Below are positions 15,181-23,475 of a stretch of DNA of 64,000 nucleotides, in pieces; within the stretch, counting starts at the first letter, position 1; every line of letters starts with the position of its first letter. This DNA comes from a virus, in the IMG/VR virus record IMGVR_UViG_3300025728_000009, positions 27,286 to 91,285 of that record. One strand, written 5' to 3'. The translations under genes and the position numbers were made by a program. The notes under the pieces were generated by a model. The model saw nothing but the letters and a program-made list of their open reading frames with translations, searched no databases and was not told where the DNA came from.

Positions 15181-15648
15181 ATGATGAAAGAGCTTGTAGG
15201 TAAGACAATCAAAGAAATATATGTCAATGAAGATCAATCTCTGTTGAAATTCGTCACGGATCAAGTCGAATTGATTTACGAAACCGAAGGTGACTGTTGT
15301 TCTGAGACATGGTTTGCTGATATCATCTTCAATTGGAAATTCTTCACAACACCAGTTACGGATGTTACCGAACTAGATGTACCTGATTGGCTAGACCGTC
15401 TAATTAATAAAGACGGACGTACTCGACAAGAGTTTGATCAACTGTATGGCTACAATATCAAAGCTAATATCGTTGGCGGTAATGCTTACTACGGTAACAA
15501 TGGCACAAGCTGTGATATCATCTTCCGTAACTCAAGCAACGGTTATTACGGCGGCAGTTGTGACTTGATGAATCAGACTTCTAAATGGGGCCAAGAGAAG
15601 CTTGAGAAAGCTGAGTGGACACAAATCACTGAAGATTGGCAAGCATAA
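15181..15648 (+). CDS. DUF7448-like phage protein
   Basis: A 155-aa protein starting MMKELVGKTIKEIYVNEDQS, matching the pattern I associate with DUF7448-type phage proteins (LVGKTIKE then FVTD). The middle is beta-rich with paired cysteines (GDCCSET). A GAGGAGAG ribosome site precedes two adjacent ATGs. Role unknown. Confidence 0.65.
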   Translation: MMKELVGKTIKEIYVNEDQSLLKFVTDQVELIYETEGDCCSETWFADIIFNWKFFTTPVTDVTELDVPDWLDRLINKDGRTRQEFDQLYGYNIKANIVGGNAYYGNNGTSCDIIFRNSSNGYYGGSCDLMNQTSKWGQEKLEKAEWTQITEDWQA

Positions 15649-15673
15649 ATTAATTTAAACTGGGAGAAACAAA

Positions 15674-15847
15674 ATGATTACAAAGTTCAACTACACCATT
15701 CAAAATGAAGATCAAATCTTCTGCGACAATATCGACTCACGACATTCTGCACGCAACCGTCTACGGGAAGTTAAGTCTCTCGGATTCAAGACAGCTAAGA
15801 TTGTCCGAGAAGAATTTGTTAAGATCAGTGAGAAGGTGGTTCGGTAA
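15674..15847 (+). CDS. Small basic protein
   Basis: A 57-aa ORF beginning MITKFNYTIQNEDQIFCDNI, basic and possibly nucleic-acid binding (SRHSARNRLREVKSLGFK). TGGGAGAAACAAA lies upstream. Overlapping frames over the same bases are probably not real. Function unknown. Confidence 0.65.
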   Translation: MITKFNYTIQNEDQIFCDNIDSRHSARNRLREVKSLGFKTAKIVREEFVKISEKVVR

Positions 15848-15848
15848 G

Positions 15849-16031
15849 ATGGGCAGCATCAAGACCAAAGAAACAGAAAGTATTAACGGAATGGTTGTAG
15901 TTATTGAATATGAATTCTCTGACTACAAAGATTACCTTGACTTGCTTGAGCGACGTAGTAATATGCTGAAGGATGCTATTGACTCAGGTATTATGAATGT
16001 TAATGTAAAGAAACGGGAGACGAAACATTGA
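15849..16031 (+). CDS. Hypothetical protein
   Basis: A 60-aa protein starting MGSIKTKETESINGMVVVIE. I took the ATG one base after the upstream stop rather than the earlier in-frame ATG at 15705, which would overlap the previous gene. The C-terminus is helical and basic. It overlaps the next gene by 4 nt. Confidence 0.6.
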   Translation: MGSIKTKETESINGMVVVIEYEFSDYKDYLDLLERRSNMLKDAIDSGIMNVNVKKRETKH

Positions 16032-16237
16032 GTAAAAGTAAATCTGTAAGCTTCCCAATCTTCGGAATTCTAGGTCTGATCTTTGTAACACTGAAGTTGG
16101 CTGAGATTGGAACTGTAGCAACATGGAGCTGGCTTTGGGTATTGAGTCCATTTTGGTTGCCACTTGCTGTAGTCCTAGCTATTGCAGCCGTTGTTGGGCT
16201 GATTGCAATTACGATTGCATATTTGGATAAGAAGTAA
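16028..16237 (+). CDS. Two-pass membrane protein (Fragile-X-F-like)
   Basis: A 69-aa protein with a TTG start and two hydrophobic helices (about residues 9-28 and 35-62) around a Trp-rich loop (TWSWLWVLSPFW). This pattern matches the small phage proteins usually labelled transmembrane Fragile-X-F-associated; their role is unknown. Confidence 0.7.
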   Translation: MSKSKSVSFPIFGILGLIFVTLKLAEIGTVATWSWLWVLSPFWLPLAVVLAIAAVVGLIAITIAYLDKK

Positions 16238-16264
16238 ATAAAGAATTTGTCGGAAGGCAGATAA

Positions 16265-16298
16265 TGATTCGTAAGAATCAATCCCTCACAATATTGTG
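16265..16298. promoter_or_regulatory. Two palindromes upstream of the SSB gene
   Basis: TGATTC-GTAA-GAATCA (16265-16280) is a 6-bp hairpin, and CACAATATTGTG (16287-16298) is a perfect 12-bp palindrome. They occupy the 98-bp gap before the ssDNA-binding protein gene. A repressor site or translational control element is possible. Confidence 0.35.
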
Positions 16299-16335
16299 AA
16301 CTAAATAATATACACAACTAAATAGAGAAAATTAA

Positions 16336-17037
16336 ATGACTACGCAAGTAAGCACTTCTGTAATTGTAAAGCAACTCCCTAAGTCTGGTACTTTGGAAAC
16401 CTTCAACGTTTATGTATTGAACGCTCCTGTGTTCTATGCTGCTGTACATACTCCGAAATCTAAGTACCAGAGCACAGACAAAGAGTTTAGTCTGACAGCG
16501 TTTGTGGATGAAGCAACTAAGGACAAATTGCTGGATGAAGTGATGTTGAATAAAGGCTTTGCACTTGTAGGCAAGGACAAGACAACTAAGCCACCACGCC
16601 GCATCAAATATCCTTTGTCTAAGGACGTTGAGGAGGGTAAGACCAACTACGATGTTGTAGAAGGTATGTACGGTTTTGGTTTGGCTAAGCCTGAGTTCAG
16701 CAAGAAAGGGAACGCTATGTCTGTAAATGTTATTGACAAAGAAGGTCAAGCGTTCACTCAGGATATTGGTAACGGTTCTGTTTGTACTCTGAAACTGTTC
16801 GGCTATCGTAATCCTGAAGGTCAACTGACTGTTACACTGGATACTGTTCAAGTTGTTGAGCACATTCCATATGAAAGTAAAGGTGGTGACGGTAATGTTG
16901 TGGACGATGTACTTGGTACTTATGCAGTGAAAAAGGTTGAGGCTAAACCTGCTGAAGAGGAAGCTCCAGCACCAAAGCCTAAAGCTGCAAAACAACCTGA
17001 ACCAGGAGAGTTTGACGAAGAACAATTGCCGTTCTGA
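16336..17037 (+). CDS. Single-stranded DNA-binding protein
   Basis: A 233-aa protein with a beta-rich N-terminal core consistent with an OB fold of the T7 gp2.5 kind. A Pro/Ala/Lys linker leads to an acidic tail ending DEEQLPF. The acidic tail with terminal Phe is the hallmark of phage SSBs and recruits the polymerase and helicase. Gene position between polymerase and exonuclease supports this. Confidence 0.85.
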   Translation: MTTQVSTSVIVKQLPKSGTLETFNVYVLNAPVFYAAVHTPKSKYQSTDKEFSLTAFVDEATKDKLLDEVMLNKGFALVGKDKTTKPPRRIKYPLSKDVEEGKTNYDVVEGMYGFGLAKPEFSKKGNAMSVNVIDKEGQAFTQDIGNGSVCTLKLFGYRNPEGQLTVTLDTVQVVEHIPYESKGGDGNVVDDVLGTYAVKKVEAKPAEEEAPAPKPKAAKQPEPGEFDEEQLPF

Positions 17038-17085
17038 TCTAACATTAAGGCTCAAGGATGGGCCACTTATTTAAGGAGAATAAAC

Positions 17086-17319
17086 ATGGGTGAAGGTAAT
17101 CTAAACCTCACACTTGAAGAGATTCAAGCACTACAAAAGATTCTTGGGTTTGTTCTGTATCACACAAGCGAGGAGTTGTATTCAGTAGCTGGTAAACTTG
17201 AGAAGTTGAGTAACCCAGACGAAGTTAACTATGACTCTGTTGTGTTTTATAAGAATGATGATTCAGGTAGTCCAAGTAAAGAATATCAACATCGTAACTT
17301 TTCGATTGCAATTAAATAA
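17086..17319 (+). CDS. Hypothetical protein
   Basis: A 77-aa protein with a helical N-terminal half. TTAAGGAGAATAAAC gives a strong ribosome site. Function unknown. Confidence 0.7.
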   Translation: MGEGNLNLTLEEIQALQKILGFVLYHTSEELYSVAGKLEKLSNPDEVNYDSVVFYKNDDSGSPSKEYQHRNFSIAIK

Positions 17320-17332
17320 TTAGGAGATTCAC

Positions 17333-17581
17333 ATGAAAGAACGTCAATCGCTTTATGATCGTGCATACCAATTGGCTCAAGAAGCAATCACCAACAAAGA
17401 AGATGTAAAAGAGCTTGCTGGTGAATTTACATACGACAAAGAATATAACACGGACGGTTTTGATAAAGCTGAAGTGAAGAATATTGTTAAGGCAGCTCAA
17501 GCAAAAGCTAAGCAAGACAATCTTGCAGAGAAAGTTGAAGAGTTGAATAAACTTCAACAGATTCAGGAAGCTTATAGCTGA
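17333..17581 (+). CDS. Hypothetical charged helical protein
   Basis: An 82-aa protein, almost wholly helical with many Lys and Glu and a coiled-coil-like C-terminus (LAEKVEELNKLQQIQEAY). A TTAGGAGATTCAC ribosome site precedes it, and a terminator follows. Function unknown. Confidence 0.7.
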   Translation: MKERQSLYDRAYQLAQEAITNKEDVKELAGEFTYDKEYNTDGFDKAEVKNIVKAAQAKAKQDNLAEKVEELNKLQQIQEAYS

Positions 17582-17594
17582 GTAATTTAATATT

Positions 17595-17617
17595 GAGGGC
17601 GAAAGCCCTCTTTGTTT
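17595..17617 (+). terminator. Rho-independent terminator with GAAA loop
   Basis: GAGGGC-GAAA-GCCCTC (17595-17610) followed by TTTGTTT. A stable tetraloop hairpin with a short U-rich tail, located between two genes of the operon, so it may reduce rather than abolish readthrough. Confidence 0.75.
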
Positions 17618-17631
17618 AAGAGGAGATTAAA

Positions 17632-17943
17632 ATGAATAATCTTTATAGTTTTTACGTTGATTGTGGTCGTATGGGCAGCCTGGATGGTTTGTTTATTGCT
17701 ACACAGGAAGAAGTAGATAAAGCCATCGGTAAAGAGATGTACTTTGGTGAAGTTCTAGGTAAACACTCTGATGTACAAGGAACGCTAGAAGCTCATGAGA
17801 TTAAGCTAGTATCCCGCGATCAGGATAAAGTTGAGTGGCTGCTTGATTTACTTGGTGAAAATGTAAGCGGTTTTAATCCTCTGGACTATATCCAAGATTC
17901 TGATGAGGATGACGAAGAAGAGGAATATGAGGATGACGAGTAA
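17632..17943 (+). CDS. Hypothetical protein with acidic tail
   Basis: A 103-aa protein whose last 17 residues are nearly all Asp and Glu (DSDEDDEEEEYEDDE), reminiscent of a DNA mimic or of tails that contact basic partners. It overlaps the exonuclease gene by 11 nt. Function unknown. Confidence 0.7.
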   Translation: MNNLYSFYVDCGRMGSLDGLFIATQEEVDKAIGKEMYFGEVLGKHSDVQGTLEAHEIKLVSRDQDKVEWLLDLLGENVSGFNPLDYIQDSDEDDEEEEYEDDE

Positions 17944-19015
17944 ACAATACACAGCAATCATTGACGTTGACACTCTCATAATCCATGCTGCATTGGCTGG
18001 ACAAGAAACAAGTGTTCTGGTCACACATAAAGAGACCAATTGGAGTAAAGTCTTTAACAACCAAACGGCCTTCTTTGGGCACTTTAAAAAGAAAGAGGGA
18101 GGATGGCTTGCTGGAGTAAATGTAAATAAGATTGAAAAAGGTCTTGATCCTGTCTCACCGGATGCTTTTGAAATTACACCAATTGTCACAAAGCTTGATG
18201 ATCAGTACACAGAAGATGGAACTGTAATCACAGCAGAGACAGTTGTTAAAGGCAGGTTCAAGAATAAGATTGAAGCTATCACTAATCAAGATTGGTGCAA
18301 AGACTTTAAGATTTGTTTTGGTACTGGTAAGAACTTTCGCTATGATATTGCACAGACTCAACCTTATAAGAATGAACGTCCTGTGAAACCTTTGTTGTAC
18401 GAAGTTGTCAAAGAGTATATGCTTTGGAAGTACAAAGATAAGATGGTCATTGTTGATCAGGTCGAGACAGATGAGATTGTTACACAGGAACTCTGGAAAG
18501 GCTGGATCAAAGCTAAACGAGACTTTAATAAGCTTGATGTTGTCGGTGTGTGGTGTGATAAAGATTTGGCTCAGTTCGCTCAGCTTCACTACAACTTTGA
18601 TAAACCAGAACTTGGCTTAGTAAAGATCGAACCACTAGAAGCAATTAAGAACCTAGCCGTACAACACCTTAAAGGTGATACAATCGACTCTGTACCCGGA
18701 CTCCCAGCATTGCCAGAAGAAATGTATAAAGAGTATTCTCTGCGTAAAACTAAAGGTATTGGGGAGACTACAGCACGAGGCGTACTAGCATCAGCAAACT
18801 CTCCTAAAGAGGTTTTTGAACGTGTTATTGCCGCATACAAAGGGCACTACGGAGAGGAAAAACAACCATTCACATCATTCCGTGGTGAAGAGTCTGAGAG
18901 GGATTGGTTGGATCATTTGAATGAACAGTTTAGACTTCTTAGAATGCGTACTGATGTGACTAAGGATGTTGGGCATGTTAAAGACTTTCTAAAAGCAATG
19001 GAGATTAATGTATGA
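17933..19015 (+). CDS. 5'-3' exonuclease, FEN/T7 gp6-like
   Basis: A 360-aa protein starting MTSKQYTAIIDVDTLIIHAA; the IDVDTL stretch and the downstream Asp cluster (QVETDEIV, VVGVWCDKDL) fit the metal sites of the 5'-nuclease superfamily. GDTIDSVPGLP and KGIGETTARGVL match the H3TH region. I chose the ATG at 17933 behind GAGG rather than an in-frame start at 17903. Expected roles are primer removal, recombination or host DNA breakdown. Confidence 0.85.
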   Translation: MTSKQYTAIIDVDTLIIHAALAGQETSVLVTHKETNWSKVFNNQTAFFGHFKKKEGGWLAGVNVNKIEKGLDPVSPDAFEITPIVTKLDDQYTEDGTVITAETVVKGRFKNKIEAITNQDWCKDFKICFGTGKNFRYDIAQTQPYKNERPVKPLLYEVVKEYMLWKYKDKMVIVDQVETDEIVTQELWKGWIKAKRDFNKLDVVGVWCDKDLAQFAQLHYNFDKPELGLVKIEPLEAIKNLAVQHLKGDTIDSVPGLPALPEEMYKEYSLRKTKGIGETTARGVLASANSPKEVFERVIAAYKGHYGEEKQPFTSFRGEESERDWLDHLNEQFRLLRMRTDVTKDVGHVKDFLKAMEINV

Positions 19016-19353
19016 ATAAGATTACCGAAGATTACCTGCTGGAATACGTATCAGACGTTGGTGAGTTTGAAAAAGAGCATCGTAAATATTCTTCTTTCTA
19101 CTGCACTGTTACACACCGAATCACCCAAGAAGATGTCGAAGCTTTGGCTGAAGATGACGTAGATGCAAGTGACTTCCTGAACGTATTGATTACACGTAAT
19201 GGTATGTGGAGTGATAGTGACGGTACAGATTGGGATAGTGTTACTTACGAGAAGCTGCAAGAATATCAAGAGCTTGTTCCAGAAGTTGTGATTGCGGAAC
19301 ATTGGGTGACTAAGTATAAGACTTCGGCTTTTAAGCCTGTGTTTGTAGAATGA
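19012..19353 (+). CDS. Hypothetical acidic protein
   Basis: A 113-aa acidic protein overlapping the exonuclease gene by 4 nt and therefore probably co-translated with it. No family recognised. Confidence 0.7.
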   Translation: MNKITEDYLLEYVSDVGEFEKEHRKYSSFYCTVTHRITQEDVEALAEDDVDASDFLNVLITRNGMWSDSDGTDWDSVTYEKLQEYQELVPEVVIAEHWVTKYKTSAFKPVFVE

Positions 19354-19363
19354 GAGGTCTTGA

Positions 19364-19957
19364 GTGATCCCATCACAAGCTGACATAGACAAACGTAAAA
19401 AGAACTTAGAAAAACTCTTAAAGCAAATTGATAAAGAGACAGGGAAGTCAATTGAGTGTAAGATGCTTACTGTTGTTCGTGGCGCTATCCGTAAATCTTG
19501 GATGTCAAGTCCTACAAAACTCTCTTATCTAGAGCTGGGCATTGAACCAGACATGGACGACACAAACCGTAGGAAGTGGAAATGCCAGTGCGAGATTTGC
19601 AAAGAATGGTTTAAGCTTGCTGATATTCAGATCGACCACATTGATGGGCATAATACTTTCACACAGAAGTCAGATTTTGAAAGTTATTTTGACAGCATCT
19701 TGATGGTAGGGTATGATGGACTCCAGCGGCTTTGTATAGATTGCCATGCTGTGAAGACTTATGCTGACGCTCACAGCCTTACTTTCGAGCAAGCTGAGAA
19801 GGAGAAAGGTGTAATTAAGATTATTAACCTTACAGCAGCAGCACAGAAGAAGTGGCTGAAAGATAAGGGTGTTAAACCGGGATCTAATGAAGAGATTAGA
19901 CGTAATCAAATTCGTAATGTTTTAGAACAGGAGAAAGATAATGATCGATGTAATTAG
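19364..19957 (+). CDS. HNH endonuclease
   Basis: A 197-aa protein with a GTG start. CQCEIC near residue 70, DHIDGHN near 88 and CIDCH near 122 form a zinc-braced HNH/endonuclease VII-type site. It lacks the AP2-like tail of the other HNH genes and sits within the replication operon, so it may be a resident structure- or repair-type nuclease rather than a homing one. That remains unresolved. Confidence 0.75.
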   Translation: MIPSQADIDKRKKNLEKLLKQIDKETGKSIECKMLTVVRGAIRKSWMSSPTKLSYLELGIEPDMDDTNRRKWKCQCEICKEWFKLADIQIDHIDGHNTFTQKSDFESYFDSILMVGYDGLQRLCIDCHAVKTYADAHSLTFEQAEKEKGVIKIINLTAAAQKKWLKDKGVKPGSNEEIRRNQIRNVLEQEKDNDRCN

Positions 19958-20138
19958 AAAGATTTACTACGGTGATACAGGTTCCGGTGATTTTGCAGAA
20001 GTAACAGTTGACTCAATTGCTAACTATGCTGTCTTACTGGGTAACGAATCTATTACTGGTGATAAACGAACTGTCATTTATAAATCAGACATTGACAATC
20101 TTGTTGAAGCACTTCGTGAACTACAGGGGTATTTGTGA
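19941..20138 (+). CDS. Hypothetical protein
   Basis: A 65-aa protein starting within the last codons of the HNH gene (AGGAGAAAGATA ribosome site lies in that coding sequence). Alpha/beta in character. Function unknown. Confidence 0.7.
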   Translation: MIDVIRKIYYGDTGSGDFAEVTVDSIANYAVLLGNESITGDKRTVIYKSDIDNLVEALRELQGYL

Positions 20139-20353
20139 TGACTGACAAGAAACCTAAAGTTAACACCTTGGCCTACACCGAGCTTTCCATTCAAATTGCA
20201 ACTCTTTCAGCCAAAGTTGATAAGCTGCTTGAGTTGGCTATGAAGCAACAACAGCCTGTGAAGTATTGGGTATGTTCTGAAGATGGATCTCCCGGTAAAT
20301 GGGAAGAAAAGAATCTTTCTGATGATGAACAATTTGGAGAATCTTTTAAATGA
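20138..20353 (+). CDS. Hypothetical protein
   Basis: A 71-aa protein beginning MTDKKPKVNTLAYTELSIQI with a helical segment and an acidic C-terminus. Start and previous stop share one base (TGATG). Function unknown. Confidence 0.65.
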   Translation: MTDKKPKVNTLAYTELSIQIATLSAKVDKLLELAMKQQQPVKYWVCSEDGSPGKWEEKNLSDDEQFGESFK

Positions 20354-20436
20354 ACTATTGGACAGCAACATTAACAGCAGAACTTATTCAGTTTGGTGCA
20401 TTTTTTAATATCTGGTGCTCAATCTTGGGGATTTAG
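20350..20436 (+). CDS. Tiny hydrophobic protein
   Basis: A 28-aa ORF, MNYWTATLTAELIQFGAFFN at the N-terminus, with enough hydrophobicity for one membrane helix. It fills the gap between two overlapping genes with an ATGA start. Modest support. Confidence 0.45.
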   Translation: MNYWTATLTAELIQFGAFFNIWCSILGI

Positions 20437-20438
20437 TA

Positions 20439-20660
20439 ATGGGAGAATTAGTTGATCTATTTCCAAACAAACAAGTTACGGATAAACCAGTTCAACACAC
20501 TATATCTAAGTTAGACTTCTGGAAAGGTAGGAATGAGATTATAAGTCGTGACTTTCATTCGTTCAGCGTGTATCAGAAACAAGAGACACTTGATACAGTA
20601 TTAACAATCAATAACCAACTCTATGAATTGGTATTAAAACTTAAAGGGGAATTGGATTGA
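20439..20660 (+). CDS. Hypothetical protein
   Basis: A 73-aa protein beginning MGELVDLFPNKQVTDKPVQH, mostly helical in its second half. The ATG at 20439 follows TTGGGGATTTAGTA. It overlaps the next gene by 4 nt. Confidence 0.65.
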   Translation: MGELVDLFPNKQVTDKPVQHTISKLDFWKGRNEIISRDFHSFSVYQKQETLDTVLTINNQLYELVLKLKGELD

Positions 20661-21592
20661 TTAGTAAAGAATGGCACAGTGAAGCATTGAGTCTTCGTGA
20701 TAAAGGTTTTAGTGGTCGAGCGATTGCTAATATCATTGGTAAGAGCAAGACTCAAGTTAATGATCTTTTTAAGTTTATGTTTGATAGTCGGCAAGAAGTG
20801 AATCTACATGCTCCTGATATCAAAGGGCCAAAGATTCTATTTATCGACATTGAGACGAAGCCCATCCTTGCCCACGTATGGCGATTGTTTGACCAGAACG
20901 TAGGCTTGAATCAAATCCAAGAAGACTGGGCGATACTCAGCTACTGCGCTAAATGGAAAGGTTCAGAAGATGTAATTTATGAGGATCTTGAAGGTTCACA
21001 AGACTTTGAAGATGACAGTAAACTTCTAGGCAGTCTTTGGAAACTCCTTAATGAAGCAGATATTGTGGTTGGTCAAAACAGTAAACGCTTCGATACAAAA
21101 AAGGTGGCAGCGAGATTGGTTATGAACGGCTATCCAAAGCCAAGCACTTATCGTCAGATTGATACGATGATTATTGCAAAGGCTCAGTTTGGTCTGACCA
21201 GCAACAAACTCCAATATTTAACGGATAAGTTGTGTACTCAGCATAAGAAATTGGATCACGGTAAGTTTGCCGGTCATTTACTTTGGTCTGAGTGCATGAA
21301 GAACAACCCCGCAGCTTGGGCAGAAATGCGTGAATACAATATTGCCGATGTCCTGAGTCTAGAAGAACTCTACGATTTGCTCAGTTCGTGGGACAACACA
21401 CTTCCTAACTTTGATGTGTATGTAGATGAAATTCTAGATATGTCTGTGTGGGAAGAGGATGGTTTCCATTACTCGAACGTAGGTAAATATAAGCGGTATC
21501 GGAATAAAATTACTGGTGTTCAACGGCGTTCTCGTGTTAATCTATTGCCGAAGGAAAAGAGGGACAGCTTGTTGTCTAATATTGCAGGGTAA
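20657..21592 (+). CDS. DnaQ-like 3'-5' exonuclease with N-terminal HTH
   Basis: A 311-aa protein with a TTG start. Residues 1-40 resemble a helix-turn-helix (KGFSGRAIANIIGKSKTQV). A ribonuclease-H-like exonuclease follows: FIDIETKP supplies the DxE motif, with later aspartates in VVGQNSKRFD and EYNIADV. This fold serves proofreading or nucleic acid trimming. The polymerase here has its own exonuclease domain, so a separate role is likely. Confidence 0.75.
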   Translation: MISKEWHSEALSLRDKGFSGRAIANIIGKSKTQVNDLFKFMFDSRQEVNLHAPDIKGPKILFIDIETKPILAHVWRLFDQNVGLNQIQEDWAILSYCAKWKGSEDVIYEDLEGSQDFEDDSKLLGSLWKLLNEADIVVGQNSKRFDTKKVAARLVMNGYPKPSTYRQIDTMIIAKAQFGLTSNKLQYLTDKLCTQHKKLDHGKFAGHLLWSECMKNNPAAWAEMREYNIADVLSLEELYDLLSSWDNTLPNFDVYVDEILDMSVWEEDGFHYSNVGKYKRYRNKITGVQRRSRVNLLPKEKRDSLLSNIAG

Positions 21593-21594
21593 AT

Positions 21595-21903
21595 ATGAGC
21601 ATTCACAACCGAGTACACGAAGCACACCGCTACACAGTCTTAGCTCAATTCAAAGAAAATAAATATCTTCCACAAACACCAGAGGGTCTGTTAGAATTCT
21701 TGTTTGATGAGGATAGTGAATACAGGATTTATTACTATGATGATCCATATACAAAGAACACAATTGGTCAACGATTGAATACTATGTGGATGCTTCCTCT
21801 CTGGTTTGTATGTGCCCCTTTCTTGTGGGTGTTTACAGGTGATACGGGGATTAATCAACACAGTAAGCTTGGTAAGTGGATTAGTAAGATGACAGGAGCT
21901 TAA
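21595..21903 (+). CDS. Membrane-associated hypothetical protein
   Basis: A 102-aa protein with one hydrophobic segment in the second half (MWMLPLWFVCAPFLWVF, about 63-79) after an acidic, Tyr-rich region. Probably membrane anchored. Function unknown. Confidence 0.65.
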   Translation: MSIHNRVHEAHRYTVLAQFKENKYLPQTPEGLLEFLFDEDSEYRIYYYDDPYTKNTIGQRLNTMWMLPLWFVCAPFLWVFTGDTGINQHSKLGKWISKMTGA

Positions 21904-21904
21904 T

Positions 21905-22057
21905 ATGGATTTTCGATTGTATGAACGAGTGAATACACTAGAGAAAGAACTTGACGATATGCGTTTGCTCGTTCATACTCTCAAACAAGAACAAAGCAAT
22001 ATGCTTGAACAAATTAAAAGATTGAAGGAGATTAATAGTGATGGCAGCGGAAAGTAA
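21905..22057 (+). CDS. Small coiled-coil protein
   Basis: A 50-aa ORF with a continuous heptad-like helix (YERVNTLEKELDDMRLLVHT). It overlaps the next gene by 17-20 nt. Function unknown. Confidence 0.6.
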   Translation: MDFRLYERVNTLEKELDDMRLLVHTLKQEQSNMLEQIKRLKEINSDGSGK

Positions 22058-22613
22058 CGAGTTTCAAATTGGAGATATCATAAAAACTAAAGACTTGGCT
22101 TGGGATCAGTACGCAAAAGAACTCCAGCGATTTGGATTTATGCGTGGTGCTACCTACGAAGTGTCTGGTGTATATAATAAAGGATTGACTATTTCTATTA
22201 AAGGAAGCTGGTCAAGCTATTACGCAAAATACTTTGAGTTGCATTGGGGAACTAAGGCAGAGAATGAATCCTCTATCGCACGCCCTGTACTTGAGGAACG
22301 TAAAGTTGGCAAAGTCCAGATGGACTTGTTCGATTCAGGCTTCCCCAATGCAATCACTGAAGTTGCAAAGGTAATGACATGGGCTGCTGAGAATAAAGGC
22401 TATAAACCTCATGATTGGAAAGGTCTTCCAAACGCCGAAACTGAATTCTCTGCTGCTGCTAGTCGTCATCGGGTAAAGGGTTTTATCCAGAAAGCTGAAG
22501 GTGTTGCAGCTATTGACAGGACGGATGAAGAGAGTAATATTGTCCACTTGGCTCATACTGCATTTAATATTCTTGCTGAACTTGAACTTGTTTTAACTGG
22601 TAAAATCAAATGA
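22038..22613 (+). CDS. dATP/dGTP diphosphohydrolase-like protein
   Basis: A 191-aa protein. The C-terminal ~100 residues (AITEVAKVMTWAAENKGYKP, SRHRVKGFIQK and NIVHLAHTAFNILAELEL) resemble the dATP/dGTP diphosphohydrolase N-terminal family (DUF5664-like) common in phages. The N-terminal 70 residues form a separate beta-rich domain. It has a GTG start at 22038 well spaced from AAGGAG; an ATG one codon on is also possible. It probably shapes dNTP pools together with the neighbouring genes. Confidence 0.65.
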   Translation: MMAAESNEFQIGDIIKTKDLAWDQYAKELQRFGFMRGATYEVSGVYNKGLTISIKGSWSSYYAKYFELHWGTKAENESSIARPVLEERKVGKVQMDLFDSGFPNAITEVAKVMTWAAENKGYKPHDWKGLPNAETEFSAAASRHRVKGFIQKAEGVAAIDRTDEESNIVHLAHTAFNILAELELVLTGKIK

Positions 22614-22828
22614 AACAAAGTAGAATAGATTCAGTTAAAGAAGTGGTATGCAATACTGGTGTAGGAATGGTGGGATCATGGCTTATTACAATGGCTTGCC
22701 TGATGTTCTTCACTACACCAGTTGGGATTGCAACATCCACGACTCTAGGATGCACTTGCTGGAGTTTGATGAGAGGTTATGTTGTGAGACGATATTTTGA
22801 TTCAAAGCTAGAAACACAAATTAATTAA
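22610..22828 (+). CDS. DUF7220-like membrane protein
   Basis: A 72-aa protein with the pattern MKQSRIDSVKEVVCNTGVG, two hydrophobic stretches and a C-terminal RGYVVRRYFD. This corresponds to the widespread phage family I know as DUF7220. Probably inner membrane; role unknown. Confidence 0.7.
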   Translation: MKQSRIDSVKEVVCNTGVGMVGSWLITMACLMFFTTPVGIATSTTLGCTCWSLMRGYVVRRYFDSKLETQIN

Positions 22829-22837
22829 GGAGAAGTT

Positions 22838-23323
22838 GTGAAAGATTTGCCAAAGCTTTACAAGAACATCGTAGATTGGAACAAGAAGGCAGGTAGCCGA
22901 TATGAACCATTTGATACAGTGGAGTGGTGGAGTAAGATGGAACTTCAATCAAACCTCCTGAAAGAAGAGTCTAGTGAAGTTGGTGAAGCTGTAGAGTATT
23001 GTGATGCTGAAAACCTTCTAGCTGAAGCCTGTGATGTTTTTGTAATCTGGTCTTACCTTGCTAACCAGTTGGAGAAAGCTGGTTATGATGTCCAAGGTGC
23101 AATTGAAGAGATTGGTCGGGTAAATAACACAAAGATTTTCAATACTTATTCTGAAGCTTCTGATACACTAACGTGGTATGAATCTAAAGGCGAGGAAGGC
23201 TATTATATTGAAGAGTCTTACTTGAACAATCTTCCTTACTACACTGTTCGGAACAAGAATGGTAAAGTAGTTAAACCAAAGGACTTTGTTAAGGTAGTTT
23301 TGAAGGGGTATGTACCTAAATGA
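22838..23323 (+). CDS. MazG-like nucleotide pyrophosphohydrolase
   Basis: A 161-aa protein with a GTG start behind AAGGAGAAGTT. EESSEVGEAVEYCD and EACDVFVIWSYLAN match the metal-binding ExxE...ExxD signature of the all-alpha NTP pyrophosphatase fold, and IEEIGRVNNTK matches its terminal helix. Likely hydrolyses non-standard or excess nucleotides, or (p)ppGpp-like signals as proposed for some phage MazG proteins. Confidence 0.7.
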   Translation: MKDLPKLYKNIVDWNKKAGSRYEPFDTVEWWSKMELQSNLLKEESSEVGEAVEYCDAENLLAEACDVFVIWSYLANQLEKAGYDVQGAIEEIGRVNNTKIFNTYSEASDTLTWYESKGEEGYYIEESYLNNLPYYTVRNKNGKVVKPKDFVKVVLKGYVPK

Positions 23324-23475
23324 ACAAAGAACAAACAATGAATTGGAAGCTTGACGTAACAACAAAAGAATATTATTATCGTCTGGTTGACACAGGACAT
23401 GCGTGGGAGTTCTACCCAGAATTGCCGGGTAGTTGGGAAGAATGTAAAGTAATTTTGGAGGAAGAGAATGAGTGA
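23320..23475 (+). CDS. Hypothetical protein
   Basis: A 51-aa ORF, MNKEQTMNWKLDVTTKEYYY at the N-terminus, overlapping both the MazG-like and ThyX-like genes. Its 3' end (TTGGAGGAAGAGA) is the ribosome site of the ThyX-like gene. Function unknown. Confidence 0.65.
   Translation: MNKEQTMNWKLDVTTKEYYYRLVDTGHAWEFYPELPGSWEECKVILEEENE

Noticed and set aside
16318-17055. 245-aa minus-strand frame
   Set aside because: Antisense to the ssDNA-binding protein gene, with low-complexity Phe/Leu/Arg composition typical of a complement shadow.
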